Assembly: GCA_947447825.1 (NCBI GenBank)
Contig: CANFLL010000048.1
Coordinates: 1 to 33,026, forward strand
Length of the DNA stretch: 33,026 nucleotides
Direction: 5' to 3'
From: Chitinophagaceae bacterium
GTDB taxonomy: Bacteria > Bacteroidota > Bacteroidia > Chitinophagales > Chitinophagaceae
Shown here: piece after piece, positions 9,687 through 17,598 of the stretch
Position numbering within the stretch: position 1 is the first letter of the stretch
How the letters are laid out: each line of letters begins with the position of its first letter
Notes under the pieces: model-generated
What the model saw: the letters and a program-made list of their open reading frames with translations, nothing else
The model's database searches: none
Told to the model about the DNA's origin: nothing
Made by a program: the position numbers and the translations under genes

Positions 9687-9980
9687 GCCACTTTTCCTCT
9701 ATGAGACCCAATTGGTTTTGTCTTAGAACCAATTGGATCGAAGATAAGTCTGGTTGAAACAAACTTGTTTTCAATCGATTTTTAGCCCAATACAAGCAAA
9801 TTAGCCACTAATTCACTTGCTTTTTCCCATCAATCATCTGGTTTTGTGATAATACCAATTGGTTCAAGGATATAATCAGCTAAAATAGGGTCAAATTATG
9901 CCTCTTTAAACATGCATTCAATTGGTATTAAGACAAAACCAATTGGTTTTAAAATGAATGTTACTGGTAATAAATCAGAG
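9687..9980. repeat. Degenerate 21-bp periodic array with CCAATTGG palindrome core
   Basis: CCAATTGG occurs at 9708, 9729, 9855 and 9939, and TCAATTGG at 9918. Every interval (21, 126, 63, 21) is a multiple of 21. Intervening units keep phase although their cores have decayed, for example CTGGTTTTGT in the unit at 9834 and CTGGTAATAA in the unit at 9960. The region has stops in all frames, so it is not coding. Units flanking the perfect cores share a GGTTTTGT or GGTTTTA tail. This is an old array with a strictly kept phase. Confidence 0.75.
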
Positions 9981-10174
9981 CGGACTGTGTTTTCAACTGA
10001 AACAGTAGAGTTTAAGGTCGATCAATCAGGCATTTTATTAAATACAATTGTGGAGAACCCCTAATTAATGGATAGTTGTGTTCATGACTGATTATGCACA
10101 TATCTATATACAGTCACGTTCAGTAAAGTTAAATAACAAGTAGTCACAATTGCCTCATACAAAAATTAGATTAG

Positions 10175-10241
10175 GCACTATGGACTAAAAAAGGGTAAGC
10201 TATTCAAAACTTTTTTTGATACCCCGAAAAGCTTATTCCTA
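10175..10241. repeat. Diverged direct repeat, copy 2
   Basis: Second copy of the element at 9411-9477, in the same orientation and 764 bp downstream. No transposase remnant was found between the copies. The stretch 10242-10606 beyond it shows no gene that I can support. Confidence 0.6.
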
Positions 10242-10606
10242 CTAAAGCAATCGCTAGAGTTTTAGAAATAACAATAGGAAATTCTTCTTCGGAGTATTTG
10301 GAAAGGCATTCTTCAAAGAAAATAACTAGTATTCCTTTAGGCTGTAAGCTTCAGCATAGTAGCCGAAAATGTGGTATGGACGATTATACTGAAAGGATTT
10401 GAAGAATTTGAATTGATTACAATATTAAAAATGGCTTTGTTAATGGAGAATCAAGCTTTCCACTTTAAGGAATTTGGCCTTGTTGGAAATTTAACTTTAG
10501 CTACATCTTGGTTACACTTCTATAAATCTTGTTGCTTATTTCATTGAGAAATATCATCCAATTATAATAAAGCTATGCTCGAATTGGTAGTTAAATTATT
10601 TCCAAT

Positions 10607-10620
10607 ATGATTAAAATCAG
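10607..10620. promoter_or_regulatory. FNR/CRP-type site upstream of the cbb3 operon
   Basis: ATGATTAAAATCAG contains TGAT-N4-ATCA, the inner core of the FNR consensus TTGAT-N4-ATCAA. Its centre (10613.5) lies about 52 bp before the predicted -7 box and so near -62 to -65 from the expected transcription start, a class I-type activator position. The same core occurs upstream of focA. Known biology: FNR-family proteins activate cbb3 genes at low oxygen in many bacteria. The regulator itself is not in the window. Confidence 0.6.
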
Positions 10621-10664
10621 TTTTTAGACTAAGGATTGTCACTACCCACCTGTGTTCCGCCAAA

Positions 10665-10672
10665 TACTTTTG
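10665..10672 (+). promoter_or_regulatory. Predicted -7 box of the cco operon
   Basis: TACTTTTG matches the Bacteroidota -7 consensus TAnnTTTG exactly and ends 22 nt before the ccoS start codon. No TTG stands 19-21 bp upstream, so the -33 element is poor. That fits a promoter that depends on the FNR-like activator site upstream. Confidence 0.5.
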
Positions 10673-10694
10673 ACCCCTAATAAAACAACATACA

Positions 10695-10874
10695 ATGGGC
10701 GTACTAATTATTTTACTGATAGCCAGTATCAGCGTTGCGGCAACTTTCTTGGTAGCCTTCCTTTGGGGAGTTAAAAACAAACAATTCGATGATGATTTCT
10801 CGCCCCCACGTCGCATCCTTTTCGACGATACACCCTCTGTTCACCATTCTGAAAACACTTCAATTATCAATTAA
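10695..10874 (+). CDS. ccoS: CcoS, cbb3 oxidase maturation protein
   Basis: A 59-residue single-pass membrane protein, MGVLIILLIASISVAATFLV at its N-terminus. The membrane segment (about 2-24) is followed by the family signature FLWGVKNKQFDDDFSPPRRI and then LFDD. CcoS is required to place heme and copper cofactors in cbb3 oxidase. The start at ATG 10695 gives the full usual length. It ends 20 nt before ccoNO and is first in the operon. The first gene of many homologous clusters, the copper ATPase ccoI, is not found upstream. Confidence 0.92.
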   Translation: MGVLIILLIASISVAATFLVAFLWGVKNKQFDDDFSPPRRILFDDTPSVHHSENTSIIN

Positions 10875-10894
10875 ATAAAACAAACATCGACTCT

Positions 10895-13045
10895 ATGCAA
10901 GTAGAAAAATTTTATTACGACAACAAAACGGTTAAATGGTTTGCTTATGCAGTTCTTGTATGGGGACTAGTAGGTATGCTAGCAGGTTTATGGATAGCCG
11001 TAGAAATGTACTATCCTCCGCTAAGTATGGGATTTGCGCCTACCACCTTTGGCCGTATGAGACCCGTTCATACCAATGCGGTCATTTTTGCCTTTGTGGG
11101 CAATGGTATTTTTATGGGTGTTTACTATTCATTGCAACGCTTGTGTAAGGCAAGAATGTTTAGTGATGCCCTCAGTAAAATTCACTTCTGGGGATGGCAA
11201 TTAATTATTGTTGCTGCCGCCCTAACCTTATGGGGGGGATGTACTTCAGGTAAAGAATATGCAGAATTGGAATGGCCTATTGATATTGCCATCACCCTTG
11301 TTTGGGTAGTGTTTGGTATCAATATGTTTGGTACAATCATTAAAAGAAGGGAGGCGCATTTGTATGTAGCTATTTGGTTTTATATTGCTACTTGGGTTAC
11401 GGTGGCTATGTTGCACATTGTGAACTCGATGGAGCTTCCTATATCTTTCTTAAAAAGCTACAGTATGTATGCTGGTGTGCAAGATGCGTTGGTTCAGTGG
11501 TGGTATGGGCATAATGCTGTGGCTTTCTTTTTAACTACTCCCTATTTGGGCTTGATGTATTACTTTCTTCCTAAGGCAGCTAATCGTCCTGTTTATTCGT
11601 ACAGGTTGTCTATTATTCACTTTTGGGCGTTGATATTTATATATATATGGGCAGGTCCTCACCACCTTTTATATACAGCTTTGCCTGATTGGGCACAATC
11701 TCTAGGTACAGTTTTCTCTATCATGTTGATTGCGCCAAGTTGGGGTGGTATGTTGAATGGTTTATTCACTTTGCGTGGTGCATGGGATAAAGTTCGTGAA
11801 GAACCTGTGTTGAAGTTCTTAGTTGTAGCCGTTACTTGTTATGGTATGGCAACTTTTGAAGGGCCAATGCTAAGTTTGAAGAATGTGAATGCCATCTCTC
11901 ACTTTACCGACTGGACAATTGCACACGTACATATTGGTGCATTAGGTTGGAATGGATTTATGACATTTGGAGTGTTGTATTACTTAATTCCTAAGATGTG
12001 GAATACTCAATTATACTCTAAAAAATTAGCTGGAACACACTTTTGGTTGGGTACTATAGGTATTGTTTTATATGCAATTCCATTGTATTGGGCAGGTTTT
12101 ACGCAAGCGATGATGTGGAAGACCTTTACACCAGAAGGACAATTAAAATTCCAATTCTTGGAAACAGTAACACATATCCTGCCTATGTATATTGCCAGAA
12201 GCATTGGTGGTGCTGTTTATATTTCTGGCGTTGTGGTGATGACTTATAACTTGATTAAAACTATTGGTCAAGGAAGTTTCATTGCTGATGAAGCTGCCGA
12301 AGCAGCACCATTGCCAAAAGTATTGCATGCACATAGTAACGAACATTGGCACAGATGGATTGAAAGAAGACCTCTACAAATGTTGGTACTAAGCCTTATT
12401 GCAGTAGCCATTGGTGGTGCAATAGAAATGATTCCTACTTTTCTAGTGAAATCTAACATTCCAACTATCAGCAGTGTGAAACCGTATACTCCATTGGAAC
12501 TTCATGGACGTGACATTTATATTCGTGAAGGATGTTATTTATGCCATTCTCAAATGGTTAGACCATTTCGTGATGAGGTTGCTCGTTATGGAGAATATTC
12601 AAAAGCAGGTGAATTTATATATGATCATCCATTCCAATGGGGGTCAAAAAGAACTGGGCCAGATTTGGCAAGGGTAGGAGGTAAGTATCCTGATAGCTGG
12701 CACTACAACCACATGCAAGATCCTCAATCTATGTCTCCAGGTTCAATTATGCCTTCTTACGGTTGGTTATATGAAGATGAGATAAATGCCTTCCAAACAC
12801 CAAAAATGATTTGGGCCATGAGAAAGCTTGGTGTTCCTTATCCAGAGGGATATGAAGACGAATGCAACAAAGACATGCAAAAGCAAGCCACTGAAATTGC
12901 TAACAGATTAAAAGGCGACAAACTAGTAGTTAAGCCTGAAAAAGAAATTGTGGCTTTGATTGCTTATTTGCAAAGATTAGGTAAAGACATTAAAGCTGCG
13001 CCTAAACAAGAGACCTCTAACGAAGCTGCTGTACCAGGAAATTAA
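10895..13045 (+). CDS. ccoNO: Fused CcoN-CcoO, cbb3 cytochrome c oxidase subunits I/II
   Basis: 716 residues. Residues 1 to about 475 are CcoN, the heme-copper catalytic subunit with about 12 membrane helices. Ligand candidates are His59 (low-spin heme), His206 in YGHN, His256 and His257 in GPHHLLY (with His206, copper B), His344 and His346 in AHVHIG (hemes). Tyr316 is the expected cross-linked tyrosine and Glu322 lies in FEGP. After a linker and one helix (about 492-518), residues 530-716 are CcoO, a membrane-anchored monoheme cytochrome c with Cys547-Cys550-His551 (CYLCH) and a likely axial Met619 in SIMPSY. The enzyme reduces oxygen to water with high affinity and pumps protons. The fusion is common in Bacteroidota but absent from the proteobacterial model systems. 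Confidence 0.97.
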   Translation: MQVEKFYYDNKTVKWFAYAVLVWGLVGMLAGLWIAVEMYYPPLSMGFAPTTFGRMRPVHTNAVIFAFVGNGIFMGVYYSLQRLCKARMFSDALSKIHFWGWQLIIVAAALTLWGGCTSGKEYAELEWPIDIAITLVWVVFGINMFGTIIKRREAHLYVAIWFYIATWVTVAMLHIVNSMELPISFLKSYSMYAGVQDALVQWWYGHNAVAFFLTTPYLGLMYYFLPKAANRPVYSYRLSIIHFWALIFIYIWAGPHHLLYTALPDWAQSLGTVFSIMLIAPSWGGMLNGLFTLRGAWDKVREEPVLKFLVVAVTCYGMATFEGPMLSLKNVNAISHFTDWTIAHVHIGALGWNGFMTFGVLYYLIPKMWNTQLYSKKLAGTHFWLGTIGIVLYAIPLYWAGFTQAMMWKTFTPEGQLKFQFLETVTHILPMYIARSIGGAVYISGVVVMTYNLIKTIGQGSFIADEAAEAAPLPKVLHAHSNEHWHRWIERRPLQMLVLSLIAVAIGGAIEMIPTFLVKSNIPTISSVKPYTPLELHGRDIYIREGCYLCHSQMVRPFRDEVARYGEYSKAGEFIYDHPFQWGSKRTGPDLARVGGKYPDSWHYNHMQDPQSMSPGSIMPSYGWLYEDEINAFQTPKMIWAMRKLGVPYPEGYEDECNKDMQKQATEIANRLKGDKLVVKPEKEIVALIAYLQRLGKDIKAAPKQETSNEAAVPGN

Positions 13046-13059
13046 ACTACACTAATGAT

Positions 13060-13092
13060 TGATAATTGACAATTACCAATTGTCAATTATCA
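13060..13092. repeat. Perfect 15-bp hairpin repeat in the ccoNO-ccoQ gap
   Basis: TGATAATTGACAATT (13060-13074) and its exact complement (13078-13092) flank a 3-nt loop. The same AATTGACAATT word makes the hairpin at 16582-16647 in this operon. It resembles the AT-rich palindromes found between many Bacteroidota genes. Its position suggests an effect on mRNA stability or partial termination after ccoNO. It has no T-tract. Confidence 0.8.
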
Positions 13093-13123
13093 GTTTTAAA
13101 TTTTCAATTTTAAATTAACTACG

Positions 13124-13285
13124 ATGAAATTCATTCATTACCTCGAAAAGATAAGCGCAGTAAGTGCGTATGGTATAGCCTCTTTTGTCATCTTCGGTTC
13201 ATTCTTTCTGATAATGCTTGTTTGGGCTTTGAAGGCAGATAAGAATATGATTGATGAAATAAAAAACATACCTCTAAATCTCTAA
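13124..13285 (+). CDS. ccoQ: CcoQ-like small cbb3 oxidase subunit
   Basis: 53 residues: a short N-terminus MKFIHYLEKISAVSAYGIAS, one membrane helix (about 15-36) and a charged tail ALKADKNMIDEIKNIPLNL. The position between ccoNO and ccoP, the size and the topology match CcoQ/FixQ, which stabilises the assembled oxidase. Sequence identity to proteobacterial CcoQ is low, as is usual, so the call rests mostly on context. The stop is 28 nt before ccoP. Confidence 0.75.
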   Translation: MKFIHYLEKISAVSAYGIASFVIFGSFFLIMLVWALKADKNMIDEIKNIPLNL

Positions 13286-13313
13286 TTAAGTCTCTAACTA
13301 TCAAATAAAGTAT

Positions 13314-14489
13314 ATGCAAAAGATATTAAAAAACAGTATGATTACAACTGGGTTGCTTTTATGTAGCATCTCCAGAATATGGGCCGCAGATGGACCTAAA
13401 CCACCATCTTCTTTAACAAATCCATTTGTAGAAATACTTGCTGTAGTTATTGTAGGTCTGGCTATTGTGATTGGTTTCTTAGCTAAAATTGTGATTCAGT
13501 CTGCATTGTTGCGTGTTGAAAAAGAAAAAAAAGAATCAGCAGGAACTAATAGTACTGCCACCTTCTTTACCATTCTTTTCTTATTGTTTTCTGTAAATGT
13601 TTTCTCTCAAGATAAAGCTGTCTCAGATACCACTGCTGTTGCCAAACCAACATTGGCTAGTCAATTAAGTGGAGTTTCCGAAACTGCTTACTACTTGTTA
13701 AGTAGTGTGGTAGTACTTGAAGTACTGATTGTTGTGGTTTTATTATTTATGCTAAAAACTTTTATTTCTTCTGAAAAGAAAGCATTGGCAAAAATTGCTT
13801 CAATAGAAAATGCAGTGCCTACACTTAATTGGTGGGATAAGTTCAATAATTTTAAACCTATTCATCAAGAAGTTGATCTCGATTTGGGTCATGATTATGA
13901 TGGTATCAGAGAATTAGATAATAATTTGCCTCCATGGTGGTTGTATGGTTTTTATTGCTGTGTAATTTTTGCAGCTATCTATTTGTGGGAATACCACGTT
14001 TCTAAATCAGCTCCTTTAAGTAAGGAAGAATATGAAATCTCAGTTGCCAAAGCAGATGCTGAAAAGGCTGTTTACTTAGAAAAGGCAGCAAATAATGTTG
14101 ATGAAAACACCGTTAAGCTGCTGAAAGACCCAGAAAGTTTGGCTGCTGGAAAAAAGAATTTTGAAACTATTTGTGCTGCTTGTCATACGGCTACTGGTGC
14201 TGGAAATGTTGGGCCAAACCTTACAGATGATTACTGGTTGCATGGAGGCAATGTTAAAGATGTTTTCAAATCTATTAAATATGGATGGCAAGAAAAGGGG
14301 ATGAAGAGTTGGAAAGATGATTTTTCTCCAATTCAAATAGCTCAATTAGCCAGTTATGTAAAATCATTGCATGGCTCGAACCCTCCTAATCCTAAAGCTC
14401 CTCAAGGTACTTTATATGTGGAAGAAGGAAGTAAAGCATCTGCTGATTCTACTAAAAAAGATAGTAGTGCCGTTAGTATTATGAAGTAA
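13314..14489 (+). CDS. ccoP: CcoP, cbb3 oxidase cytochrome c subunit (single heme)
   Basis: 391 residues. Unusually long hydrophobic N-terminus: a signal-like segment (about 9-25), a helix at 37-64, a second signal-like helix at 83-98, and a helix at 128-149. The conserved FixP N-terminal motif follows as HDYDGIRELDNNLPPWW (193-209), with the anchoring helix at 210-228. A single cytochrome c domain carries Cys287-Cys290-His291 (CAACH). Model proteobacterial CcoP has two hemes, so the electron-entry chain here is shorter. The tail is Ser/Lys rich. ATG 13314 is the first start after ccoQ. Function: passes electrons from periplasmic donors to CcoO and CcoN. Confidence 0.93.
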   Translation: MQKILKNSMITTGLLLCSISRIWAADGPKPPSSLTNPFVEILAVVIVGLAIVIGFLAKIVIQSALLRVEKEKKESAGTNSTATFFTILFLLFSVNVFSQDKAVSDTTAVAKPTLASQLSGVSETAYYLLSSVVVLEVLIVVVLLFMLKTFISSEKKALAKIASIENAVPTLNWWDKFNNFKPIHQEVDLDLGHDYDGIRELDNNLPPWWLYGFYCCVIFAAIYLWEYHVSKSAPLSKEEYEISVAKADAEKAVYLEKAANNVDENTVKLLKDPESLAAGKKNFETICAACHTATGAGNVGPNLTDDYWLHGGNVKDVFKSIKYGWQEKGMKSWKDDFSPIQIAQLASYVKSLHGSNPPNPKAPQGTLYVEEGSKASADSTKKDSSAVSIMK

Positions 14490-14527
14490 TGAATGCTTTT
14501 TTGAGTCATAAACTTTAAAGTACGATA

Positions 14528-14640
14528 CGAAGACAATAAAGCATCACCATAAGTAAAAAAGGAAGATGCAAAGGCAATAAAGCATCATCTACATCGATTA
14601 AAGCTTGAGTTAATACGAATAAAGCAAGAATAAAGTAACA
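14528..14640. repeat. Weak TAAAGC periodicity in the ccoP-ccoG gap
   Basis: The gap of 164 bp has no gene. CAATAAAGCATCA occurs at 14534 and 14575. The word TAAAGC occurs at 14537, 14578, 14599 and 14620, with TAAAGT at 14631, giving spacings of 41, 21, 21 and 11. This echoes the 21-bp spacing of the other gaps but is short and AT-rich enough to be partly chance. Confidence 0.35.
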
Positions 14641-14653
14641 ACAAGCAAACAAA

Positions 14654-16075
14654 ATGAATCACAGTAACACACACACAGACATTGATGAAGACGAATCGTT
14701 CCGTGACAGAATAGCTACTGTGGATGAGCATGGAAGTAGAAAGTGGGTATTTGCTCAAAAGCCTAAGGGAAGCTTTTATAACTACAGAACGTATGTTAGT
14801 TGGTTCTTTTTTGTAGTCTTTTTTGCACTTCCATTTGTTGAATACAATGGGCAGCCCTTGTTTCTATTCAATATTACTAGTGCTAAGTTTATCATATTTG
14901 GTAAGATATTCTGGCCACAAGACTTTTTTATCTTCGGCTTAACGATGGTGACTTTTGTTGTGTTCATCATCTTGTTTACTGCTGCTTTTGGAAGATTGTT
15001 TTGTGGTTGGATATGCCCTCAAACAATATTTATGGAAATGCTATTCCGTAAGGTTGAATATTTAATTGACGGTGATGCCTCCGCACAACGGTTGTTGAAA
15101 GATGCCCCTTGGACATCAGAAAAGATTGTGAAAAGGGTATCTAAGCATACTATTTTCTATGTTTTATCTTTTGTAATTGCGAACTTCTTTCTATCCTACA
15201 TTATTGGGATGAAAGAATTGTGGAAGATAATAGTGGAACCCATTAGTGAACACATTGTAGGGTTTTCTGTCATCGTAATTTTCTCTAGTGTATTCTATGG
15301 CGTATATGCATTCTTTAGAGAGCAGGTTTGCACAGTGGTGTGTCCTTATGGAAGATTACAGAGCGTATTACTTGATAGAAATTCTATGATTGTAGCCTAC
15401 GATTATCATCGAGGCGAACCTCGTGGTAAGTTTACTAAGCAAGAAAATAGTGGTTTGGGTGATTGTATAGATTGTTTTCAGTGCGTGAAAGTTTGTCCCA
15501 CAGGCATTGATATTCGTAATGGCACACAGATGGAATGTGTGGGATGCACTGCTTGCATCGATGCCTGCAACAATATGATGGCAAAAACCAATAGACCATT
15601 AGGGTTGGTAAGGTATGTTTCTGAAAACAATATTGCCGATAGAACCACATTGAAATATACTACCCGTATGAAGTTTTATACCGGTTTATTGGCTACCTTA
15701 ATTATAATTCTTACCACATTACTAATGACCCGAAAAGATGTTGATGCAACCATAATGCGCACACCAGGTATGTTGTTTCAGGAAGTGGGTAATGATAGTA
15801 TTTCTAATCTATATAATATTAAAATTGCCAATAAAACAATAAAGGCAATACCCTTAACGCTGCGTATGGAAGACAAGGAAGGACTAGTTAAAATTATTGG
15901 TTCAACCATTATTCCTGCAAAGAAAGAAGATGAGAGTGCTGGTAATTTCTTTGTTGTTATGCCAAAGACTGCCTTACACAATCGTAAAACAAAAATTAAA
16001 ATTGGTCTCTATGAAGGTGAAAATCGTATTGATGTAGTCAGTACCAACTTCTTGGGACCGGTAAACAGTGATTAA
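14654..16075 (+). CDS. ccoG: CcoG (FixG/RdxA), cbb3 oxidase accessory ferredoxin
   Basis: 473 residues. A soluble N-terminus precedes membrane helices at about 45-64, 90-113, 167-186 and 203-222, with another near 338-356. Between and after these lie FCGWICPQ (Cys117, Cys121) and VCTVVCPYGR (Cys226, Cys230). Two [4Fe-4S] ferredoxin motifs follow: Cys271, 274, 277 and 281, and Cys295, 298, 301 and 305. The C-terminal third is the Ig-like FixG domain. CcoG acts as a cupric reductase that supplies Cu(I) for oxidase assembly in model bacteria. It lies downstream of ccoP and 73 nt before ccoH, as in other clusters. Confidence 0.95.
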   Translation: MNHSNTHTDIDEDESFRDRIATVDEHGSRKWVFAQKPKGSFYNYRTYVSWFFFVVFFALPFVEYNGQPLFLFNITSAKFIIFGKIFWPQDFFIFGLTMVTFVVFIILFTAAFGRLFCGWICPQTIFMEMLFRKVEYLIDGDASAQRLLKDAPWTSEKIVKRVSKHTIFYVLSFVIANFFLSYIIGMKELWKIIVEPISEHIVGFSVIVIFSSVFYGVYAFFREQVCTVVCPYGRLQSVLLDRNSMIVAYDYHRGEPRGKFTKQENSGLGDCIDCFQCVKVCPTGIDIRNGTQMECVGCTACIDACNNMMAKTNRPLGLVRYVSENNIADRTTLKYTTRMKFYTGLLATLIIILTTLLMTRKDVDATIMRTPGMLFQEVGNDSISNLYNIKIANKTIKAIPLTLRMEDKEGLVKIIGSTIIPAKKEDESAGNFFVVMPKTALHNRKTKIKIGLYEGENRIDVVSTNFLGPVNSD

Positions 16076-16148
16076 TTATAAGTGGTTATTTGTTAGAAAA
16101 AATACAACTTAGCCACCAATGCCCAATCACTAACTAATAACTAAAGAA

Positions 16149-16589
16149 ATGAACTTCGGAAACAAATTATTACTCGTATTTGCCGCCTTTGCAGGGCTAT
16201 TGTCTTACATGGCTTATCGTTGTTTTGCTGTGCCAATAGATTTGGTAAGCACAGAATACTATAAAGATGAAATCTCCTACCAAGATGTGATTGATGGCAC
16301 TAAGAATGCAAATGCACTGAGTGGTAAAACCGTTGTTACTACAAATGGTAAAGATGTTTCGGTTCAATTGCCTTTTGAAATGAAAAGGCATCAGGTAAAA
16401 GGGACTATCTTTTTTTATAGTCCTTCGCATATTGAAAATGATAGGCATTTTAAACTCACCACAGATAATGATGCCAAGCAATTAATTGATGTGAAGAACT
16501 TAAAGAAAGGAAACTATACGGTGAAAATTGATTGGAAAGAAAACAACAATCACTATTACGCAGAAAATCAGTTAACAATTAATAATTGA
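16149..16589 (+). CDS. ccoH: CcoH/FixH family cbb3 assembly protein
   Basis: 146 residues. One N-terminal membrane helix (about 6-24) is followed by VPIDLVSTEYYKDEISYQD, the FixH-type motif, then a beta-rich extracytoplasmic domain ending YTVKIDWKENNNHYYAENQL. FixH/CcoH stays associated with the assembling oxidase. The last three codons and the stop (16587-16589) lie inside the left arm of a palindromic repeat (16582-16599), so the natural C-terminus may have been altered by that repeat. Confidence 0.88.
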   Translation: MNFGNKLLLVFAAFAGLLSYMAYRCFAVPIDLVSTEYYKDEISYQDVIDGTKNANALSGKTVVTTNGKDVSVQLPFEMKRHQVKGTIFFYSPSHIENDRHFKLTTDNDAKQLIDVKNLKKGNYTVKIDWKENNNHYYAENQLTINN

Positions 16590-16647
16590 CAATTGATAAC
16601 TTGAAAATTATGTGCTGCGCAGTTATCTATTATCAATTGTCAATTAT
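16582..16647. repeat. 18-bp perfect inverted repeat across the ccoH/TauE junction
   Basis: Arms at 16582-16599 (starting ATAATTGACAATTG) and 16630-16647 are exact complements around a 30-nt loop. The ccoH stop lies in the left arm and the first ATG for the next gene (16610) lies in the loop. The inner loop also contains CTGCGCAG. It shares its core word with the hairpin at 13060-13092. It may control or couple translation of the downstream gene. Confidence 0.85.
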
Positions 16648-17347
16648 CAATTTGCTTCCTGCTTTCATTTTGGGATTAATCAGCAGTTTACACTGTGTAG
16701 GTATGTGCGGACCATTGGCAATGGCAATGCCGATTCAGCAATTTTCTGCTGCCAAAAAGAGTATAAGTATCTTACTTTATCATGCTGGGCGCATCCTCAC
16801 CTATACATTACTAGGCGTACTCTTTGGACTATTGGGGCGGCATCTATTCATTGCCGGTTTTCAGCAAAAGGGTTCCATCATTTTGGGAAGTGTTATATTG
16901 GTTGTAGCATTATTTCAGAAAATTCTCAGAACTTCATATACACCCCCTTTTATTCAGTCATTTACAGAGGTACTCCATCAAACAATACGTTATTTGTGGA
17001 GCAAACATTCCACATTGAGTTCCTTTTTGTTGGGGATTACCAATGGTTTATTGCCCTGTGGTATGGTTTATTTTGCTTTGGCTGGAGCATTAAGTAGTAG
17101 CACCATTATAGGAAGTGTGCTGTTTATGGTATTGTTTGGTGCTGGCACATTACCTCTAATGTTTTCGGTTCATTTTGCTGGCACAACTTATCTCTCCCTA
17201 TCATTCCGAAATAAAACCAGAAAATTAATTCCTTTCTTCATTGCCAGTATGGGTGTGTTATTAATTCTGCGTGGATTAAATTTAGGCATTCCTTATATAA
17301 GTCCATTTTTAGGAAATGAAACTGGAAAGGTTATTTCTTGCCATTAA
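16610..17347 (+). CDS. TauE/SafE-like membrane protein of the cco cluster (heavy-metal transport type)
   Basis: About 245 residues with six or more hydrophobic helices. The motif LGLISSLHCVGMCGPLAMAM near the N-terminus and TNGLLPCGMVYFALAGA in the middle mark the COG2836 branch of the TauE/SafE family. This branch often ends cbb3 clusters and is suspected of copper handling; the substrate is unproven. Start is uncertain: TTG 16586, ATG 16610 (in a hairpin loop) or TTG 16652. The last would give MLPAFILGLISSLHCVGMCG, the form typical of the family, and leave the whole palindrome intergenic. I list the ATG. It is the last gene of the operon. Confidence 0.85.
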   Translation: MCCAVIYYQLSIINLLPAFILGLISSLHCVGMCGPLAMAMPIQQFSAAKKSISILLYHAGRILTYTLLGVLFGLLGRHLFIAGFQQKGSIILGSVILVVALFQKILRTSYTPPFIQSFTEVLHQTIRYLWSKHSTLSSFLLGITNGLLPCGMVYFALAGALSSSTIIGSVLFMVLFGAGTLPLMFSVHFAGTTYLSLSFRNKTRKLIPFFIASMGVLLILRGLNLGIPYISPFLGNETGKVISCH

Positions 17348-17479
17348 AAGGAGTGACACTTAGAATTAAAAAATCCTCAAAATGGCAAGGAAAATAAAAA
17401 CTTTAGTAAAGTAAATATAGACACCTTGAAAAATGTAAATATTAAAGGATTTACTTAACATGAATATTTTTAGCCTTTT

Positions 17480-17504
17480 AAGAGAATTAGAAGCTAATTC
17501 TTTT
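17480..17504 (+). terminator. Probable terminator of the cco operon
   Basis: AGAATTAG and CTAATTCT (8 bp, extended by a G-U pair and two A-T pairs) flank a 3-nt loop and run into TTTTCTTTAT. It lies 130 nt after the last cco gene. The stem is AT-rich, so strength is uncertain. Confidence 0.5.
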
Positions 17505-17538
17505 CTTTATCACAAACGGTGCAAGCGATAATACAGGC

Positions 17539-17555
17539 TGATTAGAATCTAATCA
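17539..17555. repeat. Perfect 17-nt palindrome in a convergent gap
   Basis: TGATTAGA and TCTAATCA are centred on a single A. It sits between the ends of the cco operon and the minus-strand LysM gene, 44 nt past the latter's stop, so it may be a weak 3'-end hairpin or a binding site. No poly-T tract follows. Confidence 0.45.
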
Positions 17556-17598
17556 TAGGAATGAACTAAACAGTGGATTGGTATTTTATTTAAAGTAA

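Noticed and set aside
9411-10241. Insertion sequence or transposon
   Set aside because: The flanking copies are direct and diverged. There is no transposase frame, no target-site duplication and no inverted ends.
10242-10606. Remnant of ccoI upstream of ccoS
   Set aside because: A short open stretch near 10391-10560 was read by eye. It shows no metal-binding CxxC, DKTG or other P-type ATPase motif.
10562-10816. 84-codon minus-strand frame
   Set aside because: It is antisense to ccoS and its promoter region. CcoS on the plus strand has clear family motifs.
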